Assembly (NCBI RefSeq): GCF_000190695.1
Contig: NZ_GL870929.1
Coordinates: 1,161,808-1,225,807, forward strand
Reading direction: 5' to 3'
Source: Kingella denitrificans ATCC 33394
GTDB taxonomy: Bacteria; Pseudomonadota; Gammaproteobacteria; Burkholderiales; Neisseriaceae
Length of the DNA: 64,000 nucleotides
Made by a program: the position numbers and the translations under genes
In this document: positions 24,535 through 32,857 of the stretch, piece by piece
How the letters are laid out: each line of letters opens with the position of its first letter
Position numbering within the stretch: position 1 is the stretch's first letter
Notes under the pieces: model-generated
What the model was told of the DNA's origin: nothing
Seen by the model: only the letters and a program-made list of their open reading frames with translations
Database searches by the model: none

Positions 24535-25332
24535 TCACGACCGGCCGAGCATGGTTTCGCGCATATCCTTGTCGGCAGGATAACGGAACGCCACCGGCCC
24601 GTTGGGCAGGCCGCCGACAAACTGCTTAATCCACGCCGAATCCGACTGCACCATTTCGTCTGGGCTGCCGGAAAACAGGATTTCGCCATGCGCCAAAAAG
24701 ATAATCTGGTCAACCAGTTGCAGCGAATGCCCCACATCGTGCGTTACCATCACGCTGGTAGAGCGCAGGGCTTTGGTCACGCGGTAAATCAGGTGGGCAA
24801 TCACGCCCAGCGAAATCGGGTCGAGCCCGGTAAACGGTTCGTCGAACAACATCAGTTGCGGGTCAAGCGCAATCGTCCGCGCCAGTGCCACGCGCCGCGC
24901 CATGCCGCCGGAAAGTTCGGACGGCATCAGCTTTTCCACGCCGTGCAGCCCCACGGCATTGAGTTTCAGCACCGCCAAATCGCGCATCACTTCGGGCGGC
25001 AGCTTGGTCAGCTCGCGCATGGGGAACATGATGTTTTCTTCCACGCTCAAATCGGTAAACAATGCGCCGTGCTGGAACAAAACGCCCATATTGCGGCGGT
25101 GCGCCTGCATTTTTTGCGCGGAAAACTGCGCCAAATCTTCGCCGTTCACCAAAACTTTGCCCGATGAAGGGCGCAGCTGCCCCGTAATCAGGCGCATCAT
25201 GGTGGTTTTACCGCTGCCCGAACCGCCCAGAATGGCGGCAAATTTCCCCTGCTCAATCACAAAATTGACGTTTTTGAGAATGGTGCGGTCGCCATAGGCA
25301 AAGACAACGTTTTGAAATTCAATGGCCGGCAT
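24535..25332 (-). CDS. mlaF: MlaF ATPase
   Basis: ATPase of the Mla phospholipid transporter, 265 residues from MPAIEFQNVVFAYG; longer in-frame extension is DUS-derived. Walker A GGSGSGKTT, Q-loop FQHGALFTDLSVEEN, signature LSGGMARRVALAR, Walker B LMLFDEPFTGLDP, H-loop VTHDVGHS. It is the first gene of the nine-gene minus-strand operon ending with the TlpA-like gene at 20020. The ribosome site is weak. Confidence 0.95.
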   Translation of the reverse strand: MPAIEFQNVVFAYGDRTILKNVNFVIEQGKFAAILGGSGSGKTTMMRLITGQLRPSSGKVLVNGEDLAQFSAQKMQAHRRNMGVLFQHGALFTDLSVEENIMFPMRELTKLPPEVMRDLAVLKLNAVGLHGVEKLMPSELSGGMARRVALARTIALDPQLMLFDEPFTGLDPISLGVIAHLIYRVTKALRSTSVMVTHDVGHSLQLVDQIIFLAHGEILFSGSPDEMVQSDSAWIKQFVGGLPNGPVAFRYPADKDMRETMLGRS

Positions 25333-25374
25333 GATGTGTTCGTGAAAAAATAAAGCGCATATATTAAAGGATAT

Positions 25375-25422
25375 TGCAGGCTGCTTACAAGTTGGGGCGG
25401 CAAACCCAAAAGCAGCCTGCAC
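25375..25422. terminator. DUS pair upstream of mlaF
   Basis: Divergent DUS arms (25375-25386 and 25408-25422) with a 21-nt loop, between pdxH and mlaF, both on the minus strand. A weaker hairpin than most because the arms are short. Confidence 0.45.
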
Positions 25423-25497
25423 TTTCATTTCCGCCGTTTATTCGGGCTTATTCAGCGCGTTGCCGACAGTATTTCCTGTTGCCGGTCATTGCCGTTC

Positions 25498-25515
25498 AAA
25501 GTGCAGGCTGCTTTT
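25498..25515 (-). repeat. DUS just after pdxH
   Basis: AAAGTGCAGGCTGCTTTT, 4 nt beyond the pdxH stop. With the copy at 25408 it could form a larger alternative hairpin. Confidence 0.65.
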
Positions 25516-25519
25516 CCGT

Positions 25520-26152
25520 TCACGGCGCCAAGCGCTCTTTGCGCCACACCCCTTCCTGCAAACGGTACACGATGCGGTCATGCAATCGGCTGGGCCGCCC
25601 CTGCCAAAATTCCACGCAGTCCGGCACCAGCACATAGCCGCCCCAATGCGGCGGACGCGGCACGTGCAGCGGATATTTGGCGGCGAATATGGCGGCACGC
25701 GCCACCAACGTTTTTTTGCCCTCAATCACTTGGCTCTGCTCGCTGGCCCACGCACCGATGCGGCTGGTATAAGGACGGCTGGCGAAATATTCGTCCGAAG
25801 CCGCTTCCGGCAGCTTCTCCACCCGCCCTTCAACACGCACCTGCCGCTCCAATTCCGGCCAGAAAAACGTAAGCGCAGCAAACGGCTGATGCGCCAGCGC
25901 CCGCCCTTTCCGTCCGGCATAATTGGTAAAAAAAACAAAACCCTGCTCACCCACTTCTTTCAACAGCACCATGCGCGCGCTGGGGCGTTGGTTTTCATCG
26001 ACCGTGGCGATATTCATGGCGGTCGGCTCGTGCACCTGCGCGGCCATGGCTTCGTTCAGCCACTGCTCGAACTGCGTGATGGGATGGTCGGCACACGCGC
26101 TCACCGATAATTCCTGCCGGCAATAATCTTGCCGGATGTCGTGTAAATCCAT
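25520..26152 (-). CDS. pdxH: Pyridoxamine 5'-phosphate oxidase
   Basis: FMN enzyme making pyridoxal 5'-phosphate. It has 210 residues from MDLHDIRQDYCRQEL, with a near-perfect GGAGG ribosome site. Motifs: NIATVDENQRPSARMVLLKEV, FFTNYAGRKGRALAHQP, the FMN/PLP region RPYTSRIGAWASEQSQ, and the C-terminal WGGYVLVPDCVEFWQGRPSRLHDR signature. The product is the cofactor of gabT in this window. It is divergent from hemA. Confidence 0.96.
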   Translation of the reverse strand: MDLHDIRQDYCRQELSVSACADHPITQFEQWLNEAMAAQVHEPTAMNIATVDENQRPSARMVLLKEVGEQGFVFFTNYAGRKGRALAHQPFAALTFFWPELERQVRVEGRVEKLPEAASDEYFASRPYTSRIGAWASEQSQVIEGKKTLVARAAIFAAKYPLHVPRPPHWGGYVLVPDCVEFWQGRPSRLHDRIVYRLQEGVWRKERLAP

Positions 26153-26195
26153 CGCATTCCTCCAAAAAGCAAACAGCAGAATTATAGCCCCATTC

Positions 26196-26210
26196 AAAAG
26201 CAGCCTGCAC
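26196..26210 (+). repeat. Single DUS in the pdxH-hemA divergent region
   Basis: AAAAGCAGCCTGCAC, 44 nt upstream of the pdxH ATG; it lies in the likely pdxH leader or promoter. Confidence 0.7.
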
Positions 26211-26237
26211 CCTTCCGCAAAAGGCAACCCGCCTTAA

Positions 26238-26254
26238 ATGATAATGACTCGCAT
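26238..26254 (+). promoter_or_regulatory. Candidate Fur box between pdxH and hemA
   Basis: TGATAATGACTCGCA matches the 7-1-7 Fur consensus (TGATAAT-N-ATTATCA) at 11 of 14 positions: the left half is perfect, the right half weak. It lies about 25 nt upstream of the hemA -35, so repression by simple overlap is not obvious. Confidence 0.45.
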
Positions 26255-26278
26255 TTCAATAGTTAAAAACTTTGATTT

Positions 26279-26307
26279 TTGAAAACACAGTAATTTTTTG
26301 CTATAAT
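26279..26307 (+). promoter_or_regulatory. Sigma-70 promoter of hemA
   Basis: TTGAAA (26279-26284), a 17-nt spacer, and a perfect TATAAT (26302-26307). The expected transcript start near 26314 leaves a leader of about 65 nt. Confidence 0.8.
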
Positions 26308-26323
26308 CTCCACGTTTCAAACG

Positions 26324-26344
26324 GAAGGACCCAATTCGTCCTTC
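26324..26344 (+). promoter_or_regulatory. Stem-loop in the hemA leader
   Basis: A perfect 7-bp stem (GAAGGAC / GTCCTTC) with a 7-nt loop, about 10 nt into the predicted transcript. No T-run follows, so it is not a terminator. It may stabilise the mRNA or affect translation. Confidence 0.5.
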
Positions 26345-26378
26345 ATTGACTTCAACCAACATAAGCCGCTGTACGATA

Positions 26379-27620
26379 ATGAAATTAACTACTATCGGGC
26401 TGAACCATCAAACCGCCCCTTTGTCTATCCGCGAAAAACTGGCATTCACCGCCGCGCAACTGCCCGAAGCACTGCGCGATTTGGCGCTGCATGCGGCAGA
26501 AGCCGTCATTTTATCGACCTGCAACCGCACCGAACTGTATTGCGTGGGCGATGCCGATGCGGTTATCGAATGGCTCGCGCATTATCACAATGTCTCCGAA
26601 GCGGAAATCCGCCCGTATCTTTACACCCTCGGCTGCAGCCAAACCATCCACCATGCCTTCCGCGTGGCCTGCGGTTTGGACAGCATGGTTTTGGGCGAAC
26701 CGCAAATTTTGGGGCAGATGAAAGAAGCCGTGCGTGTGGCCAAAGCGCAAAACAGTGTCGGCACTTGGCTCAACGCGCTGTTCCAACGGACATTTGCCGC
26801 CGCCAAGGAAGTCCGTACGCACAGCGGCGTGGGCGACAACGTGGTCAGCATGGCATCGGCGGCCTACCGCATGGCAGAGCAGGTTTTCAGCGATATTCAT
26901 TCGTTGAACATCCTGTTTGTGGGCGCTGGGGAAATGAACGAATCGGTGGCCGCTTATTTTGCCGCCAAACAGCCGCGCACATTAACCGTGGCCAACCGCA
27001 CGGCGGAACGTGCAGAAGCCTTGTGCCGCAAATTGGGGCAGAACGCACGCACCGCAGCGCTGGAAGATATTCCGTCCCAACTGGCGCAATATGACGTGGT
27101 GATTGTCTGCACCGCCAGCGAGCGGGAATTGATTACGCGGGAGATGGCGGCGCAATCGGCAGCACAACGCAGCGGAAAAACACAATTCTTCTTGGATTTG
27201 GCCGTGCCGCGCAATATCGAGCCGCAAGTGGCGCACATCGGCGGAACGGTGCTGTTTACTGTGGACGATATGGCGGAGCGTGTCCACCAAGGCAAAGAAG
27301 CACGCCAAGCGGCAGCCGCAGCAGCTGAAGAGATGGTGCAGGCGAAAGTGGCGGAATTTTTGGCATGGCAACAGAGCCGCCAGCGCGTACCGCTCATTTG
27401 CGCCCTGCGCGACGAAGGCGAACGCGCCCGCAAACAAGTGTTGGAAAACGCCATGCGCCAACTGGCCAAAGGCACGCCCGCCGAAGAAGTGCTGGAACGC
27501 CTGTCGGTGCAATTAACCAACAAACTGCTGCACTCGCCCACCCGCGCTTTGAACAAAGCTACCGCGCATGATACGCACGTGGTCAATGCGCTGACACAGG
27601 TATACCGTTTACCAAAATAG
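26379..27620 (+). CDS. hemA: Glutamyl-tRNA reductase
   Basis: First enzyme of haem synthesis by the C5 route: reduces glutamyl-tRNA to glutamate semialdehyde. It has 413 residues from MKLTTIGLNHQTAPLSIREK. The catalytic Cys48 is in ILSTCNRTELY; the NADPH domain has LFVGAGEMNESVAAYF; the C-terminal dimerisation helix is present. No strong Shine-Dalgarno precedes the ATG, so translation may be controlled through the leader. An inverted DUS pair follows. Confidence 0.96.
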   Translation: MKLTTIGLNHQTAPLSIREKLAFTAAQLPEALRDLALHAAEAVILSTCNRTELYCVGDADAVIEWLAHYHNVSEAEIRPYLYTLGCSQTIHHAFRVACGLDSMVLGEPQILGQMKEAVRVAKAQNSVGTWLNALFQRTFAAAKEVRTHSGVGDNVVSMASAAYRMAEQVFSDIHSLNILFVGAGEMNESVAAYFAAKQPRTLTVANRTAERAEALCRKLGQNARTAALEDIPSQLAQYDVVIVCTASERELITREMAAQSAAQRSGKTQFFLDLAVPRNIEPQVAHIGGTVLFTVDDMAERVHQGKEARQAAAAAAEEMVQAKVAEFLAWQQSRQRVPLICALRDEGERARKQVLENAMRQLAKGTPAEEVLERLSVQLTNKLLHSPTRALNKATAHDTHVVNALTQVYRLPK

Positions 27621-27626
27621 AGACAC

Positions 27627-27672
27627 AAAAGCAGCCTGCACTTGAAAAATATGAAGTGCAGGCTGCTTTTTA
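27627..27672 (+). terminator. Inverted DUS pair, terminator after hemA
   Basis: The arms AAAAGCAGCCTGCACTT and AAGTGCAGGCTGCTTTTT, 6 nt past the stop, with a T-run. Confidence 0.8.
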
Positions 27673-27746
27673 ATTTGTGGGCGGCACAAAACACATTACA
27701 ATGGCGCATCATTTATTTTAACCACACCAACCGAAAGGAGTTTTTC

Positions 27747-28940
27747 ATGAAATTCAACGCAACGGTTCTTTCCATTGCCACAACACTCGCGCTGGCTGCA
27801 TGTGGCGGTGGCGGTGGTGGCGACAGTGTCACCACTAACAGCCGCAACACTCTTCCCGTCCGCCAAATCGACCCAGCTAATGCCGACAAAGCCACCTACC
27901 AACGCACGCAGGACACCACCATTTACTCCGTCGTGGCCAATTCAAACAACATTGCCAAGCCGGAAAGCAGCACAGACAGAATGATGGCGGCCAACGTCAT
28001 TCTCGAAACCAATTTGGAACGCGGGCGCAAAGGTGCAGGCAGCTTGGCGGAAGACCCGCAACTGACTGCCTACGCACAGCAGCGCGCCGAAGAAATCTCT
28101 CGCGATTTCGAGCACCGCCGCCCGGGTAATACCGCATGGCACTCTGGTCTGACAGGATACGGAGTCGCGGGCGAAAACCTGGCATACGGTTATAGCGATA
28201 CCCAAAGCGTGATGACAGGCTGGAAAAACAGCCGAGGCCATTACCAAAACATGATCAACGGCGATTTCACCAAAATCGGCGTAGGCTTGGCGAAAATCAA
28301 CGGCATTTATTACTGGGTACAGATTTTCGGCGACGACACGGCAACCAGTTTCTACAACACCCGCAACGGCAACAACCCTTCAGTCGGCTTTGAACGCCTG
28401 TCGGTCGACAACGTCAGCATTCCGCTGGCCAACAACAATCTGAACGGTTCATGGCAGGACTTTTCCGCCAATGTTACCGGCAGAAACTACAACGGCACAG
28501 AAAGCGGCTACGACAACGTGAAATTCGGCCTCATCCGCAACAACGACACCAACGCCTCGGGCGCGTACCAAACGTTCTACCAAGGCCGCACCTATACCGG
28601 CGTGGTGCCCACATCCGGCAGAGCGCTGTATAACGGCACGGCCGTTTGGGTGAACAACAACGGCATCGGCACTGTGAACAACAATCTGTCATCGCGCTTC
28701 TCCGTGGACTTTGCCAACAGAACCATCGACGGCAACATCACCAACCGCCGCAACGGCAACGACTCGATACAACTGAGCGGCAAACTGGACGGCGCGAACT
28801 TCCACAGCGCACCCGGCAGCCGCGTAGAAATGCACGGCCAGTTTTACGGCAACAACGCCGAAGCGCTGGCGGGCGATTTCCGCGAACATCCGGGCGTCGG
28901 CCAAGACCGTATCGGCGCATTCGGCGCGGTGAAACAATAA
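27747..28940 (+). CDS. Lipoprotein with CAP domain and C-terminal TbpB-like beta-barrel
   Basis: A 397-residue lipoprotein. GAAAGGAG precedes the ATG. The signal peptide ends in the lipobox LALAAC (Cys19), followed by six Gly. Residues about 78-195 form a CAP/SCP (PR-1) domain: MAANVILETNLERGRKG, FEH (His123), GENLAYGY (Glu143), GHYQNMINGDFTKIGVG (His165) and YYWVQIFG, so the usual His/Glu cavity residues are present. Residues about 240-397 resemble the C-terminal eight-stranded barrel of transferrin-binding protein B and other Slam-exported surface lipoproteins: TYTGVVPTSGRALYNGTAVW, FANRTIDGNI, GQFYGNNAEALAGDF and the ending GAFGAV. Surface exposure and Slam dependence are inferred. No slam gene is in the window; ligand unknown. 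Confidence 0.8.
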   Translation: MKFNATVLSIATTLALAACGGGGGGDSVTTNSRNTLPVRQIDPANADKATYQRTQDTTIYSVVANSNNIAKPESSTDRMMAANVILETNLERGRKGAGSLAEDPQLTAYAQQRAEEISRDFEHRRPGNTAWHSGLTGYGVAGENLAYGYSDTQSVMTGWKNSRGHYQNMINGDFTKIGVGLAKINGIYYWVQIFGDDTATSFYNTRNGNNPSVGFERLSVDNVSIPLANNNLNGSWQDFSANVTGRNYNGTESGYDNVKFGLIRNNDTNASGAYQTFYQGRTYTGVVPTSGRALYNGTAVWVNNNGIGTVNNNLSSRFSVDFANRTIDGNITNRRNGNDSIQLSGKLDGANFHSAPGSRVEMHGQFYGNNAEALAGDFREHPGVGQDRIGAFGAVKQ

Positions 28941-28960
28941 CGCATTGCCCGAACATACCG

Positions 28961-29006
28961 AAAAGCAGCCTGCACATTCTGGAAATGGAAGTGCAGGCTG
29001 CTTTTT
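28961..29006. terminator. Inverted DUS pair between convergent lipoprotein gene and gldA
   Basis: The arms AAAAGCAGCCTGCAC (28961-28975) and GTGCAGGCTGCTTTTT (28991-29006) lie between two converging genes. Confidence 0.8.
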
Positions 29007-29030
29007 TCAGTTGCCACTATAACGCAAATC

Positions 29031-30131
29031 TTATCCGCGATACGTTTGCAGCAGTTTGTCCGCCGCCACAATCGCGTCATACACCATATCCGACGTTACC
29101 TTAAACGGTTCGTTGTGGATGGTTTCCCCTTCCGCGCAGGAAAGTTCCGCCACCTGCCGCCATTCCGCCTCTTTGAACTCTTTCAAGCCCAAATCCTGCA
29201 AGGTCAAAGGCAGGCCGACCGCTTTGATAATGCCGATGACTTCGTCCAATTCTTCGGCAGACGCACCTTCCATTACCAGCTGCGCCACCAAACCGAACGC
29301 CACTTTCTCGCCGTGCATGGCGCCGTGCAAATCGTGAACCGCCGTCATGCCGTTGTGGATGGCGTGCGCCGCCGCCAAACCGCCCGATTCCGCGCCTACA
29401 CCGCTCATATAAATCGTTGCTTCAATGGTTTTTTCCAACGCAGGCGTTACTGCTTTCGCCGCCACCGCGTGCATGGCTTGCGGCGCAAAATCGCGAATCG
29501 TCTCATAACACATTTTCGCAATGCCCAAACCCGTCAGGCTCGGCTGCATCAGCACCAAGTTGATACCGTTGGACGCATAACACGTTCTGGCTTCAAAATA
29601 AGTGGCCAAACCATCGCCCACGCCCGCGGCAAAAAAGCGCGCAGGCTCGGCCGCCAGCAGCTTCGTATCCGCCAAAACCGCATTCGGATTATTCGGCAGG
29701 AACAGGTAGCGGTTGAACGAACCGTCCGCGTTATAAATCACCGTCAAAGCCGTGCACGGCGCGTCTGTCGATGCCAACGTCGGCACAATCACCACCGGCA
29801 CTTTTTGGTAATACGCCACCGCTTTCGCCGTATCCAGCGTTTTGCCGCCGCCGATGCCGACCACATATTCGCAGGAATGCTCTGCAAACAAGGCTTGGTT
29901 TTTGTTGATTTCATCGTCCGAACATTCGCCGCCGAACACGCTGAACACCGCCTGAATGCCGCATTCTTCAAAGCAGCCTGCACTGTCCTTCCGCGCCTTC
30001 TCTTGGATGAACGGGTCGGCAATAATCAAGGCCTTTTTGCCGTATTGTTCGATATGCTTGCCCAAATCCGCCAGCAGGCCGGCTTGGATTAAAAATTTCA
30101 TGGGTGATGTAATGGATTTCACAACAGACAT
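29031..30131 (-). CDS. gldA: Glycerol dehydrogenase (iron/zinc alcohol dehydrogenase family)
   Basis: NAD+-linked oxidation of glycerol to dihydroxyacetone. It has 366 residues. NAD-binding motif GIGGGKTLDTAKA, the PTLASTDAPCTALTVIY segment, metal-ligand regions GVGDGLATYFEARTC and the His-rich VHDLHGAMHGEKVAFG. AGGAG precedes the ATG. It is transcribed alone, divergent from the TonB receptor. One internal DUS encodes AGCFEECG. Family certain; glycerol is the likely but not proven substrate. Confidence 0.92.
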   Translation of the reverse strand: MSVVKSITSPMKFLIQAGLLADLGKHIEQYGKKALIIADPFIQEKARKDSAGCFEECGIQAVFSVFGGECSDDEINKNQALFAEHSCEYVVGIGGGKTLDTAKAVAYYQKVPVVIVPTLASTDAPCTALTVIYNADGSFNRYLFLPNNPNAVLADTKLLAAEPARFFAAGVGDGLATYFEARTCYASNGINLVLMQPSLTGLGIAKMCYETIRDFAPQAMHAVAAKAVTPALEKTIEATIYMSGVGAESGGLAAAHAIHNGMTAVHDLHGAMHGEKVAFGLVAQLVMEGASAEELDEVIGIIKAVGLPLTLQDLGLKEFKEAEWRQVAELSCAEGETIHNEPFKVTSDMVYDAIVAADKLLQTYRG

Positions 30132-30260
30132 TTTTAGCTCCTATCGCTTTAAAAACAAAACACAAACAACATAATTATCTTTATACGCCCAATCGACCGG
30201 CAGTGACTTGCCCTATATCAAGGAAATTTTCTTTCAGTATTATTTCGAACCTAGCTGAGA

Positions 30261-30279
30261 ACCGAAACAATATTTCGGT
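30261..30279. promoter_or_regulatory. Small palindrome in gldA-TonB receptor region
   Basis: A 7-bp inverted repeat ACCGAAA / TTTCGGT with a 5-nt centre, midway between the two divergent genes. It could be an operator or a hairpin; nothing identifies the factor. Confidence 0.35.
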
Positions 30280-30296
30280 TTGCAAATAAAAATAAT

Positions 30297-30311
30297 TCAT
30301 AATTATTTGTA
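30297..30311 (+). promoter_or_regulatory. Candidate Fur box upstream of TonB receptor
   Basis: TCATAATTATTTGTA matches the 7-1-7 Fur consensus at 10 of 14 positions within a very AT-rich stretch, 94 nt before the receptor ATG. Iron control is usual for this class of gene. Confidence 0.45.
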
Positions 30312-30404
30312 TTTTTGTATTAAATATCGTAAAATTCCGCGCCTTTTATTGGATTATTTATCCTATTTTTGTCTTTTAGAGATTTTTACCTCACTGGAAA
30401 ACAC

Positions 30405-32627
30405 ATGAAAATCAAAGCATTGATTTTAGCACTGGCAGCCATTCACAGCACAGCCTGGGCCGAAAACGCCACAGATAGCGAAAACAACGGGCAAGAACTG
30501 CAAACCGTACACGTAACCGGCAAAGCAGCGCGTTACGACAACGGTTACCAACCCATGGCGGCCGAAGTGGTCGGCGGCGGATACACGCGCTTGTCGGACG
30601 TGCCGCGCAGCGTGAACGTGGTCACTTCTGCCGTGTTGGCAGACCGCCGCCCCGAATCCTTGGACGAAGCCTTGCAGACCGTGAGCGGCATCCGCCAAGC
30701 CAACACCTTGGCCGGCACGCTGGATGCCGTGGTGAAACGCGGCTTCGGCGACAACCGCGACAATTCCGTGTTGCGCAACGGCATGCAGATGTCGCAAACA
30801 CACATCTTCTCGCCCACCGCCGAGCGTGTGGAAGTGCTGAAAGGCCCGTCTTCCGTGCTGTACGGCGTGCAAGACCCGGGCGGCGTGGTGAACGTGGTGA
30901 CCAAACAGCCGCAATACAAATCCGCCACTTCCGTTGAAGCCAGCATCGGCAGCAACAACAGCCGCCAGTTCGGTTTCGACAGCACCGGCCGTATCGGCAA
31001 CAGCGCGTTTGCCTACCGCTTCATTGCCGACCACCGCCAAAGCGACTATTGGCGCGATTTCGGCAAAATCCGCCAAACCACTATCGCGCCTTCTTTGCGC
31101 TGGAAAGGCGAAAACACCACCATCACCGCGTCATACGAATATCTGGACTACAAAACCCCGTTCGACCGCGGCACGTTCTTAGACAGCACGCCCGGCGCGA
31201 ACTACGGCAAACCGCTGCGCATTCCGGCCAAACGCCGTATCGACCAGCCATATAACGAGCAGGTCGGCAAAAACCACATGTTCCAGCTTTCCATCGACCA
31301 TTATTTGAGCGAACAATGGAAACTGCGCTTCAACTACGGCTACACCTACCACACTTATGACGACTGGAAAGCGCGGATTACCCAATCCGCCGCCGGCATC
31401 AACACCACCACCGGCGACGTGCGCTACCGCATCGACGGCACACAAGACGCGGGTTTGCGCGTGCACAACGTCGGCTTCAGCCTGCAAGGCGATTTGATGT
31501 GGGGCAGCGTGCGCCACAAATTGTCGATTGGCCTGGAAGCCATGCGCAACAGCCGCCTGCTGGCCAAAGTGTACCAAAGCAACCGGACCTACACGAACAA
31601 TATGTACGCCCCAAGCGCGAGCACCGTGCGCCCGATGCCCGGTGTGAACACGTTTGACGGCTACGGCGGTAACACACAGCAAACCGAACTGCTGAAAACC
31701 GTTTCCCTGTCGGTAAACGATGTGGCTTATCTGAACGACAAATGGATTCTGTCCGGCGGCGTGCGCGTGGATTATTACGACCAAATGGCCGGCCGCATGG
31801 GCTATGTCAATCCGCGTGCCCCCAATGCCGCAGCGCGCTATGCTTCCGGCCTGCGTTTCTATAAAAACACCGACAACAGCGGCTGGAACGTGTCGCCGCA
31901 AATCGGCGCGGTGTACCGCATGAACAAAGAATGGTCGCTGTACGGCAGCTACGCCTCTTCGTTCCGCCCGCAAGTATCCATCTCCAGCGAACTGCCGTCC
32001 GATGCGCAACCGGAAAAAGGTCGCGCGTTTGAAATCGGCGCGAAATACACGGGTGCACGCATTTCGGGCAGCGTTGCCGCGTTCCACATCATCAAACGCA
32101 ACGTGCGCTACACGGCGGCCAACGATGTGCGCTTTGCCGGCCGTGCGCGTTCCTACGGCCTGGAAGCCGAAGTGGGCGGCCTGATTACCGACAAACTGGG
32201 CGTCAATGCCAACTATGCCTACACGGAAACCAAAACGCTGGAAGGCGAAGACGCGATTGTCGGCCTGCCTCTGAACAACACGCCGCGCCACCAGTTCGGT
32301 GCGTATCTGACGTATGATTTCGGCAAAATCGGCCCGGGCAACCTGCGCGGCGGTATCGGCGCGAAATACAACGGCAGCTGGCACGTCGGCAAGAACGTTA
32401 CCACCGGCGAGCGCACTTGGAAAATCCCAAGCGCAGTGGTGGCAGACGCATTCCTGGCCTACAACGTGCCGATGGCGGACAACCGCAATTTTAGCCTGCG
32501 CCTGAACGCGAAAAACCTGACCAACCGCCAATACTTCACATCGGCCACCGGCAATTACGCCGAATACCCGATGGTGGCCTATGGCAGACCACGCGAAATC
32601 AGCCTAACGGCAAAATTTGAGTTCTAA
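30405..32627 (+). CDS. TonB-dependent siderophore receptor
   Basis: Outer-membrane receptor of 740 residues. The start MKIKALILALAAIHSTAWA gives a proper signal peptide; an upstream in-frame ATG does not. The TonB box is LQTVHVTG. The plug domain follows (LSDVPRSVNVVTSAVLADRR, LDEALQTVSGI, RVEVLKGPSSVLYGVQDPGGVVNVVTKQP), then the 22-strand barrel, ending YPMVAYGRPREISLTAKFEF with C-terminal Phe for BAM recognition. The plug pattern is that of ferrichrome/hydroxamate-type receptors (FhuA, FpvA class), but the ligand cannot be fixed. No periplasmic transporter is adjacent. A possible Fur box lies upstream. Confidence 0.93.
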   Translation: MKIKALILALAAIHSTAWAENATDSENNGQELQTVHVTGKAARYDNGYQPMAAEVVGGGYTRLSDVPRSVNVVTSAVLADRRPESLDEALQTVSGIRQANTLAGTLDAVVKRGFGDNRDNSVLRNGMQMSQTHIFSPTAERVEVLKGPSSVLYGVQDPGGVVNVVTKQPQYKSATSVEASIGSNNSRQFGFDSTGRIGNSAFAYRFIADHRQSDYWRDFGKIRQTTIAPSLRWKGENTTITASYEYLDYKTPFDRGTFLDSTPGANYGKPLRIPAKRRIDQPYNEQVGKNHMFQLSIDHYLSEQWKLRFNYGYTYHTYDDWKARITQSAAGINTTTGDVRYRIDGTQDAGLRVHNVGFSLQGDLMWGSVRHKLSIGLEAMRNSRLLAKVYQSNRTYTNNMYAPSASTVRPMPGVNTFDGYGGNTQQTELLKTVSLSVNDVAYLNDKWILSGGVRVDYYDQMAGRMGYVNPRAPNAAARYASGLRFYKNTDNSGWNVSPQIGAVYRMNKEWSLYGSYASSFRPQVSISSELPSDAQPEKGRAFEIGAKYTGARISGSVAAFHIIKRNVRYTAANDVRFAGRARSYGLEAEVGGLITDKLGVNANYAYTETKTLEGEDAIVGLPLNNTPRHQFGAYLTYDFGKIGPGNLRGGIGAKYNGSWHVGKNVTTGERTWKIPSAVVADAFLAYNVPMADNRNFSLRLNAKNLTNRQYFTSATGNYAEYPMVAYGRPREISLTAKFEF

Positions 32628-32639
32628 ACACTGGCCATT

Positions 32640-32686
32640 AAAGTGCAGGCTGCTTTCCAACACACGAAAAGCAGCCTGCACTTTTT
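32640..32686 (+). terminator. Inverted DUS pair, terminator after TonB receptor
   Basis: The arms AAAGTGCAGGCTGCTTT and AAAAGCAGCCTGCACTTTTT, 12 nt past the stop. Confidence 0.78.
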
Positions 32687-32751
32687 ATCGCGCCGTATTT
32701 GAACGGCCGCACGGTATTGAGCCACCTTTCCAATCAATGCAACTACACCGA

Positions 32752-32857
32752 TATAGTGGATTAAAATCAAAATGAGACAAGGCGGCGAGCCGCAAGGCGT
32801 ACAAATAGTATGTCAAGGCGAACCAACGCCGTATCATTGCGATTTTAATTCACTATA
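32752..32857. repeat. Correia repeat enclosed element (CREE), full 106-bp form
   Basis: TATAGTGGATTAAAA at the left end and TTTTAATTCACTATA at the right. The interior reads ACAAGGCGGCGAGCCGCAAGG, then AAGGCGAACCAACGCCG in modified form, that is, the reverse orientation of the copy at 9864-9969 and the same length. Its right end abuts a DUS hairpin. Confidence 0.87.

Noticed and set aside
27803..27820. GGT/GGC run after the lipobox as a phase-variation tract
   Set aside because: It is a mixed triplet run coding for Gly, not a homopolymer; changes would be in frame and alter only linker length.
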